DNA from: a virus
DNA length: 28,373 nt
IMG/VR virus record: IMGVR_UViG_3300028823_000027
Location: 1-28,373 of that record
Direction: 5' to 3' (one strand)
A program made the position numbers and the translations under genes. Shown here one piece after another: positions 25,001 to 28,373 of this stretch. The notes below the pieces were generated by a model. It ran no database searches and was not told the origin of the DNA. It worked only from the letters and a program-made list of their open reading frames with translations. The first letter of the stretch is position 1. The number at the start of each line of letters is the position of its first letter.

Positions 25001-27761
25001 TCAGACACCGGAGTTTTACTTTGAAGAAATAGACGCGGCAAAACGTGTATACGATGCCGCCCTGGAACGGCCCGACGACCTGAAAACGCAATATAACGAC
25101 ATTACCGATCATGATAATCATATTGTGAAAATCAAGAAACTCAAGAAAGAAAGGAAAGAGGAATACAAGAAGCTGAAACGATTCATCACTTGGGCCGACC
25201 GGAACAAATTCGTGGCGACAAATGAAGACCTCAAGAAGGCCAAGTTCAGCGATCAAGCCATTGATGCCTGGCGTGCGTACCGGAAGATCATGGATAACGC
25301 CTGGATTAAACTCCATACTGACATGGTTAATCTGCTTGCCAAGTATGAATCGAAAGGCATGAAGCCGCCTGATATTGTCGTGTGGGAAGGCGATAAACGG
25401 GTAAAAATAAATCTTCGCATGGCCCTTGCCCGCATGGGCGATATGCGCGGGTACTATGCGCCCAGGATCCGAAAGAGCGGACGGTTTACCCTGGTTGCCC
25501 GTAAAGACGGAACGAACCCATGGTTAATCATGGGGGATTCGAAGAAACTGCTTCAAGCGCGCGGTGTTGGTTTCGAAAAGCGAGGCTATAAGGTCAAGAT
25601 AGGCAAGACCAGACAACTCAGTGAAGACGTATTCGAGTACGGTGCCCGTACACTCGACCTGCAGAACATAATCAATGCGGCCCTCGGAGATATCACAAAG
25701 GAAAACATTGGGCTTTCATTTGATCAATTCAATTTAAACGGTTACCGGGAAACGCGGCCGGGAGGGGCGAACTATTTTGTGGTGCGCGGGCCGACCACCA
25801 AAAAAATGAACGAAGTATTCAAGGCCTTTGGCGGCCGACATTACAGCTTTCCGAAAGGAACCGCTAATGCTTGGCACTTTTCCGATCCGTCAGCCGATTT
25901 TGAGGTTAAGCTCTTGAAGAGCCTCGCGGCACAGGCCGGCATTCCAGGAGCTACAGAAGCCGATATGCTTTTCGCCTATGCCTTGGCAACGCAAGTGGCG
26001 AACTTGGTCAAAGAGCGCGGATTCAGACAGCATATGGTGAAACGTGCGGCAACGGTCACTGAAGAGGATGTCTGGTTAGGGTATGAAGAAGATCCGCTTT
26101 TGGCCGCTTCGCAGTATGCCTCCAATGTGTCGGCCGGAATTGCAAAACGGAACATGGCTTCCAAGATGGTCCGCGCCATATCCGGCACCGACCTGGGCCC
26201 GGAAGAATATGATAGTTTCGAGGACTACCTCGAGGGCGTTAAAGAACGCCGGATAGATGCCATTGAACAGCCGAACATTTACCGCGACGTGAAAAGCTAC
26301 ATGATCGAAATGCTTCGCAACGAGGAGTTTTCCGATAGAGTGATCGGGTACGTGAAAGGCTTGGCCGTCCTGAAATATCTCGGGTTCAGGGGATCCTCGG
26401 CCCTGGTCAACCTGACCGCGCTGGCCACGTCGGTACCGTCGTCCATGAACACGTATGCCAATATCGACCTTAAAGATGTACCGAAATATCTGGTCATGGG
26501 TATAAATGCGTCCCTGAAATATCGGAAGCACCTGAAGGGCGAGAGAACCGACCTCGATGATGACACGATCAAGATGTTCGATACGCTCTACACGAAGGGC
26601 TGGGATGAAGCTCAATATAACATGGAGGCCATATCGGTCCTGAGAAGCCGCCTGGGTGGCGGGTACGATAGTATCATCAACGGCGCCATGCTGATGTTCG
26701 GGCAGACGGAACGACTAAACCGAATCGCTACGATAGCCGGGACATACCTCGGGGCGCGGGATACCGGCATGGGTTATGATGAAGCCGTCGAAGTGGCCAA
26801 GAAAACAAGTGACCGCAGCCATGGCGTGTACGGAAAGAAAACCCTGCCTTATTTGGCACAAGGCAAGAATCCATTCGCGCAGATAGCCAAGATGTTCTAC
26901 GTGTTCAGCAAATTCAGCCATACCTACCTGCAGAATATGTATACAATCGGATTCAAGGAACACAATAAGAAAGGCCTGCTTTACATGATGCTTGCACCGG
27001 CAATCCTGGGGGGCGCAGGGGCTATGCCTATCATAGGAAAACCTTTAATCGCCGTCTTAGGTCAAATTTTATCCGAGCTCAGGGGAGATGAGGATGAATG
27101 GGAAGAAGGCTTTTATTCATGGGTCTTCGACTTATTCGGCGATAATGCTGAAAAATTCGCCCGATACGGCCTGCCAGGATTCGCCGGCATTTCTTTAAGG
27201 GGTTCGCTGCAGATCGACTTTATCGGCAATTTCCCGATGAAAATACCAGAATTGCTCGGAGCGCCCGGAAACGTCCTGGTCGATATGTACGAAGGCGGCA
27301 AGATGATCTACGAAGGACAAACTTATCGTGGAATCGAAAAGATTGCCCCGCGAGCTATCAGCTCGGCCATGCAGGGATATCGAGAAGCGAAATACGGCGT
27401 GACTTCCCAGCGGCAAACGCCCATTACATATGAGGACAAGCAAATCTGGCCCGACATGATCGATACGATCATGAGGATAGCCAATTTCAATCCGTCCGGA
27501 ATTTCCCGCCTCAAGGAGAAAAAATGGGCCAGGACGAAGCAAATAAGGCACTACAGGGATAAACGCAGCGATTTGTATACCAGGGTTAAGGCCTTCTATC
27601 AAAAGCCGCAAGGCAGGCGATCTGAACGTGAATGGGCCGATATTTTAGCCGATATCAATGACTACAATGAAACGATAAAAACAAAAAAACTCCTTGGCAT
27701 TCAGGGTATCAGCGAAATTACCCACAAAACATTAAAACAGTCGATCAGGGCAAAACAGTAA
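16032..27761 (+). CDS. giant polyvalent protein: zincin (LPD1), DNA methyltransferase, SNF2-like helicase, second HExxH domain, LPD38/PLxRFG-like C-terminus
   Basis: A 3,909-residue protein, probably packaged and injected to protect incoming DNA (as shown for DarB of P1; inferred here). Order: residues 1-140 acidic/Pro linker; 144-240 a helical module with a G-x-x-G-V-D-E-A-I-x-G-L start and NFGNGIKPYISR end; about 513-780 LPD1 zincin-like domain with H609-E-W-G-H613 and EMFARAFEAYV; 913-996 Gly/Glu linker overlapped by another gene; 997-1275 methyltransferase with SPSVGIG (1119-) and N1184-V-P-F; about 1795-2390 SF2 helicase with GTGK1816-T, D1972-E-A-H, S2023-G-T and Q2329-x-x-G-R-x-x-R2336; 2390-2680 coiled coils; 2795-2799 HEALH, a second metal site; about 3050-3550 helical polyvalent region; 3551-3909 LPD38/PLxRFG-like end with hydrophobic helices near 3648-3685. 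Starts at TTG in a 4-base overlap with the previous gene. Confidence 0.88.
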   Translation: MSSLSHCLELHTNLFSDEEKNQVRNAAAEYRKEGFDAQIANVSAVEDIIRDLEQERADIVKQATGKKPPIKPEVPPKPEVSAIEAEIAETPIEEIERMIEEAAPEEIAPVEEAAAPAVAEEGAAPVPPTAPKPPTEKPAVPKASDIAKKAAKAGVQGVDEAITGLYELFGGKGVVRTFPGAIDEKTYAAAKPHFEAALAKWKEAGKNLKDLVQFLVNNFGNGIKPYISRWMRELKGITEIEEAEGAKAPTLEEAVGEEEKGKKEKKKVKKLKDVGERRWKRAGMSTEDRIEKITLELDKEITETDTKKVLAALQRMTVKATLIPTNELSKDATPGLIRWFNAMRRDIVGFTEWAGKKFGGRKGWGKSYEDAIQEALSGPTGKEEVRKMAAKYIATLEQLAEAITSGTTISQARDALIRLMVDESNYEIRKLDNIVNFYDLSSGTLDGILTEWGQSYTDIVKYSLFIMQKNILTKWTDRLIEKENDEEKNLKIVRERRKIFDIETDGAERKGKNVTGQDLIDTFGLGTVAFGNWTEGPHRQKSVNLTFDSLYDLVKILGAPAKAASYNMERRLGIMYGARGRGGRAAATFHPEDNTINLTKTHGDGSLAHEWGHGFDFYSKVSMKNNENEEYRSYNPFDDLKHAFKFKYDLSSMMQTVEDLLRGIHYTSRKGRNRLKEAENWIKDKWESEFVSKTRFWTDAIGLDGGKQGKYWSQPVEMFARAFEAYVADNLEKENYYLVDPAFVASGAVEELFRREHGAYPTEEERDRFNELFKAFFDGMTWDENGVPTMKPDYVPVTLQEYLSAKENVQKVLDTLEDIYKALYAGKQSEDGLYWYAYRDTTRAPEMQPQGVMAFDDEYRQEGFTGQGAIGYGESVHPDDVIKYGLEPIVHEKTDKTQYLEVGEDGTVISDWTTGGAALGESSARDGETFKEGGGVSTGTDRGAGVGEEGAGGPGVEEGGELPGGEGVTDDGADLPTTGDGTEDTSEVSDAVQSAGRIDHTVLTTDNLDQRSIAQRFTDNISAIRLLKRIEEEDRLATPQEQKVLAKFSGWGALSPALEHYPPEAWQSRANMVAEVLTNEELEAARRSTIDAYYTPVAVYDAIYRTLAKFGFTPGRILSPSVGIGLEFGTMPDELRKISSLTGIEMDNISARIAKQLYQNQSIINDRFENVSMPENFYDLVISNVPFGDSQPHDRTHNPFRFRIHDYFINKSLNLTRPGGLMAIITSTGTMDKANAKARQIFSEEAELVGAIRLPNGTFVGAEAACDICFFRKRGDNLTPIPDNPFVETVREKLPYLNKDGTIRETTWKAERDINQYFKDHPEMVLGTMGVQMGRYGEQVVTIGDNTNVGEKIDEATKKLPDGVYTEIQVNHELNLLENMPKAGDIKDGAYYVGQDGKLYINDGGTPIEYEERTPTQKDRAKRIRALIPIRDTIRELLRGHIAEVSKDELEKFRKILNTQYDNFVKKFGWINSRKNVMAIFDDPDAGVLLALEKWDEIEETSKGKEAIFSENYIAKVKPPESVEDITEALVYSLNYKGRVDLGFISQLTGASRDDVVARLKGKIYNDPERGYVTADEYLSGNVKRKLKTAIQAARTDEKFQENVDALQMIQPEDIPIHDIKIRIGAAWMPIKHIRNFMLDMMEGTVRNFKIDHVPDIGKFNIVWTGPSNAAANRNRQAGESSYHATDTWGTRDVNFFKLMDYILNGGFPKVWRRDAYGNKWFDQAATDTAIYKMSQIHDRFQSWVAETEGVQDDMKEIYNARYNAHVDRVFDGSHLTMPGKVPDAIIKLRPHQKNAIWRFLQTGVAYFGHEVGTGKTFTLLGCAMEARRLGLAKKPVISIKKATINDFKTAFQQLYPAAKVLFLHVPGNKAKRIKTLSKIATGDYDAIVVTHESFEKIPLSPEGYAQTIRADVRKLEAALLEAQRQGAGRVTIRDLENAKQKLEDRLSEILEKERDNIPTFEELGIDLILIDEAHDYKNLYFTTNYENVKGIKSGEVVKRSMDLYAKTNYMHKRFGRGIVFASGTPLTNSVGELFTLSRYLQPNELKFRGIETFEPWANTFGIISSEAEPNPTGRGFKMVTRFDRFINIPELMQMVRGVFDIIRVGDKDKTGMIKIPRPDIAGDKPQNIIVPQNPQVAEYQDELMARALAIKADPMHAEWHGKRDIMLRIITDGRKMAIDPRLVEQQRQDEEDTKVNAALEKILDIYKKSYPAYDWDKNEDYTETKGVQLIFLDLGVPGGAIPHSPYTDLIDKLVKNGVPRNEIATIHQIPYGPKGETMRKKLFAKVRAGEIRIFMGSTPKMGIGVNIQTRVVAMHHLDVDWNYANYEQRNGRGIRYGNNIKEVQIYNYGTEATVDAFMWNTVATKSMVLGQIMSLNPSIRELEDISRDTMNAQEYVSELSGDPLIKEQLELTKEVRVLRNAKADFDRNKMRSRSRLANLPKIIEGKKDEVEAWQKKFDRFSQIKAIQIGEEFYDLEKEGGKANDATDKFIKDKTVIRALKGDIESRKTIGRFGYIETEEVPYIEEKEVKKKDKDGKPILDKEGKPVTEIQKIEKTKKVKKFVPLAPHLRLMYSVFQASPMFEFSATAMGGDTATFKPENGVKHVVTRVVTGIQNLIDETNAEIDKFEKEIPIIEAKVDAKFDKQEELVTKEARLHTVTQELLERQQLEEQAVRQGRHGGPTLPGGDTVLSAQGIEEVEEGTVRNIATVARNVSNALRNALPPEVLNRITIELSPWLELEDYFKSGAAKKSLEEAGIKEGQKYRIYGATSFTDKMEAIVRIAFNHDRSPEYTAYHEALHVAMRWLLPQAEYDRLLKYFKGNEENAAEAFAGFAMKRKGAELKGFPGYVRGLFLKIKSLLVKIRSALQKKGFTDPEAIFENIMIGRYKPLTESETRARTEEAILSTKPPPDPVKERAQAYIDAINQMAKQKNASEATKAKAARIKREQDYFDQGGFVQDVGDIFKSVKSVMNKRVDDFRQKPDTAWFQRMFQTPEFYFEEIDAAKRVYDAALERPDDLKTQYNDITDHDNHIVKIKKLKKERKEEYKKLKRFITWADRNKFVATNEDLKKAKFSDQAIDAWRAYRKIMDNAWIKLHTDMVNLLAKYESKGMKPPDIVVWEGDKRVKINLRMALARMGDMRGYYAPRIRKSGRFTLVARKDGTNPWLIMGDSKKLLQARGVGFEKRGYKVKIGKTRQLSEDVFEYGARTLDLQNIINAALGDITKENIGLSFDQFNLNGYRETRPGGANYFVVRGPTTKKMNEVFKAFGGRHYSFPKGTANAWHFSDPSADFEVKLLKSLAAQAGIPGATEADMLFAYALATQVANLVKERGFRQHMVKRAATVTEEDVWLGYEEDPLLAASQYASNVSAGIAKRNMASKMVRAISGTDLGPEEYDSFEDYLEGVKERRIDAIEQPNIYRDVKSYMIEMLRNEEFSDRVIGYVKGLAVLKYLGFRGSSALVNLTALATSVPSSMNTYANIDLKDVPKYLVMGINASLKYRKHLKGERTDLDDDTIKMFDTLYTKGWDEAQYNMEAISVLRSRLGGGYDSIINGAMLMFGQTERLNRIATIAGTYLGARDTGMGYDEAVEVAKKTSDRSHGVYGKKTLPYLAQGKNPFAQIAKMFYVFSKFSHTYLQNMYTIGFKEHNKKGLLYMMLAPAILGGAGAMPIIGKPLIAVLGQILSELRGDEDEWEEGFYSWVFDLFGDNAEKFARYGLPGFAGISLRGSLQIDFIGNFPMKIPELLGAPGNVLVDMYEGGKMIYEGQTYRGIEKIAPRAISSAMQGYREAKYGVTSQRQTPITYEDKQIWPDMIDTIMRIANFNPSGISRLKEKKWARTKQIRHYRDKRSDLYTRVKAFYQKPQGRRSEREWADILADINDYNETIKTKKLLGIQGISEITHKTLKQSIRAKQ
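18733..18738 (+). promoter_or_regulatory. internal ribosome binding site for the nested gene at 18745
   Basis: AGGTGG, within a longer G run, lies 6 bases upstream of the ATG at 18745 and inside the coding sequence of the giant gene. The spacing and strength are as good as those of the stand-alone genes in this window, which supports independent translation of the nested frame. Confidence 0.5.
18745..19095 (+). CDS. nested small helical protein in the +1 frame of the giant polyvalent gene
   Basis: A 116-residue protein encoded wholly inside the giant gene, in the +1 frame, between its LPD1 and methyltransferase domains. It opens MEQLSAIGRQAARHWESHRP and continues as two or three helices (EMVKHLKKVGEYRLALIEAQ, then LADLVSRKGVNFQAAKELL), ending the ordered part in YLPPETE before a Ser/Thr/Pro-rich tail. 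From memory, many phages carry a free-standing gene of this pattern (H-W-x-x-x-x-P-x-M-V, then A-Q, then G-x-x-x-x-x-A-x-E-L, then L-P-x-E) next to polyvalent methyltransferase/helicase genes. Codons are unusual for this phage (AGG, GGG, GTG, GCG frequent). The giant frame here reads Gly/Glu/Asp low-complexity linker. Function unknown; a partner of the methyltransferase/helicase is possible from context. Confidence 0.68.
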   Translation: MEQLSAIGRQAARHWESHRPEMVKHLKKVGEYRLALIEAQESVRRGLADLVSRKGVNFQAAKELLMTERIYLPPETELKILPKSQMPFSQPGESTTPSSQPTTSTNAALPSDLPIT

Positions 27762-27773
27762 GGAGGAAGTAAC

Positions 27774-28262
27774 ATGAAAAAATTTTGGATTCTCGGCCTA
27801 TTGTTGGTCGTGCTGATTGCTTCGCCCGCGTCGGCAAAAAAGTGGACGTGCTTCTTTGTCGATCAGGAGGAAGACATTGATCCGGGACCGGATACGGTTC
27901 TCGGGTTTATTCTTGATCCAGGCGGGCCGAATGAGACAGCCATCCCGACATCAAACGTCGTGATTGTCAAAACGGTCGGCGCGAACTCAATGTTCATTTA
28001 TACTACACAGAACCTTTCGATAGCCAATAAGGCTTATCAAATGGCAGAGTTTCGTGGGTTCGGCTATGTCGATATGGTTATGCGGATTGCTCAAGGGCTC
28101 GGGTCCGGTACGTTAAACGAGATTGAATATATCACCGGGGCTCATTGGTATACGGGCGGCGAGTGGCATTTCGGGAATATTAAAGATTGGGATAGTGCCG
28201 GGAACCCCGAACCTGTCTGGTTCGGCCGGTATAGGGGCATCTTAGGCGTGGAGATTCAGTAA
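27774..28262 (+). CDS. exported protein of unknown function
   Basis: A 162-residue protein with a strong AGGAGG (27761-27766) seven bases before its ATG and directly after the giant gene. Residues 1-21 (MKKFWILGLLLVVLIASPAS plus A) are a clear Sec signal peptide: two lysines, a hydrophobic core and an A-S-A cleavage site before KKW. No lipobox cysteine is present, so it is probably a soluble exported protein. The mature part is beta-rich, with IPTSNVVIVKTVGANSMFIY, an Ala/Tyr helix, and an aromatic end (GAHWYTGGEWHFG, WFGRYRGILGVEI). I do not recognise the family. Exported proteins are unusual inside a virion operon and could alter the cell envelope, block superinfection or aid lysis; none is shown. 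Confidence 0.7.
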   Translation: MKKFWILGLLLVVLIASPASAKKWTCFFVDQEEDIDPGPDTVLGFILDPGGPNETAIPTSNVVIVKTVGANSMFIYTTQNLSIANKAYQMAEFRGFGYVDMVMRIAQGLGSGTLNEIEYITGAHWYTGGEWHFGNIKDWDSAGNPEPVWFGRYRGILGVEIQ

Positions 28263-28373
28263 TGAAAACATTAATTTTTAGGATAGTTTGTTTCCTCTGG
28301 GCGATTTTCTTCATGCCTTTCCTGGCTTTCTCGGCCAAGGTTGTGGATGTCAATTTCTCGCAATATACGAATG
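28262..28373 (+). CDS. second exported protein, truncated by window end
   Basis: The first 37 codons are visible. The ATG overlaps the preceding stop by one base (TAATG) and GGAG at 28250-28253 lies 8 bases upstream. The N-terminus has Lys and Arg, then a long hydrophobic core (IVCFLWAIFFMPFLAF) and an F-S-A cleavage site before KVVDVNFSQYTN, so it is another Sec-exported protein; the cysteine lies within the core and is not a lipobox. It is co-translated with the preceding exported protein, which suggests a shared role. Nothing further can be said without the rest of the gene. Confidence 0.6.
   Translation, partial: MKTLIFRIVCFLWAIFFMPFLAFSAKVVDVNFSQYTN

Noticed and set aside
1-28373. Integrase, attachment site, tRNA or insertion sequence
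   Set aside because: No such motifs seen; gaps between genes are nearly all under 120 bases and are accounted for.

Overview
The window is a late (virion) gene block of a dsDNA bacteriophage. All recognisable genes are on the + strand, tightly packed, with ATGA/TAATG overlaps or gaps of a few bases and mostly strong AGGAGG-type ribosome binding sites, so they probably form one or a few long transcripts. Gene content and order (scaffold, major capsid protein, decoration-like protein, adaptor-like proteins, P22 gp10-like tail protein, ejection-like proteins, very large multidomain 'polyvalent' protein) fit a short-tailed (podovirus-like) phage. No terminase, portal, polymerase, integrase or lysis gene lies in the window. 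The host cannot be named from this sequence; strong Shine-Dalgarno sites and two Sec signal peptides indicate a bacterium.

Layout. 2-535: 3' end of a repeat protein cut by the window edge. 651-3243: head module (scaffold, capsid, decoration-like protein), in which every intergenic gap holds a stem-loop and one gap also holds a 15/16 match to the bacterial parS site. 3354-5275: a small unknown protein and two adaptor/connector-like proteins. 5272-9431: two fibre-like proteins sharing a duplicated module, then a P22 gp10-like tail protein that appears to be encoded by two consecutive ORFs. 9435-11652: two coiled-coil proteins resembling internal/ejection proteins. 11655-14213: an 852-residue protein with glycine-rich hydrophobic segments and a C-terminal inorganic-pyrophosphatase-like domain. 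14215-16035: small unknown protein, appendage protein with 99-bp tandem repeats, and small Trp/Tyr-rich protein. 16032-27761: a 3,909-residue polyvalent protein (zincin-like LPD1 domain, DNA methyltransferase, SNF2-like helicase, second HExxH domain, LPD38/PLxRFG-like C-terminus). 27774-28373: one complete and one partial exported protein.

How they may work together: the head and tail genes build the particle, while the ejection-like and polyvalent proteins are the type proposed to be packaged and delivered with the DNA, giving early protection against host restriction and other defences (established for DarB of phage P1; inferred here). The most unusual feature is that both polyvalent genes contain, inside acidic/glycine-rich linkers, a small +1-frame gene with its own ribosome binding site and a protein sequence that looks genuinely conserved (13315-13506 and 18745-19095).
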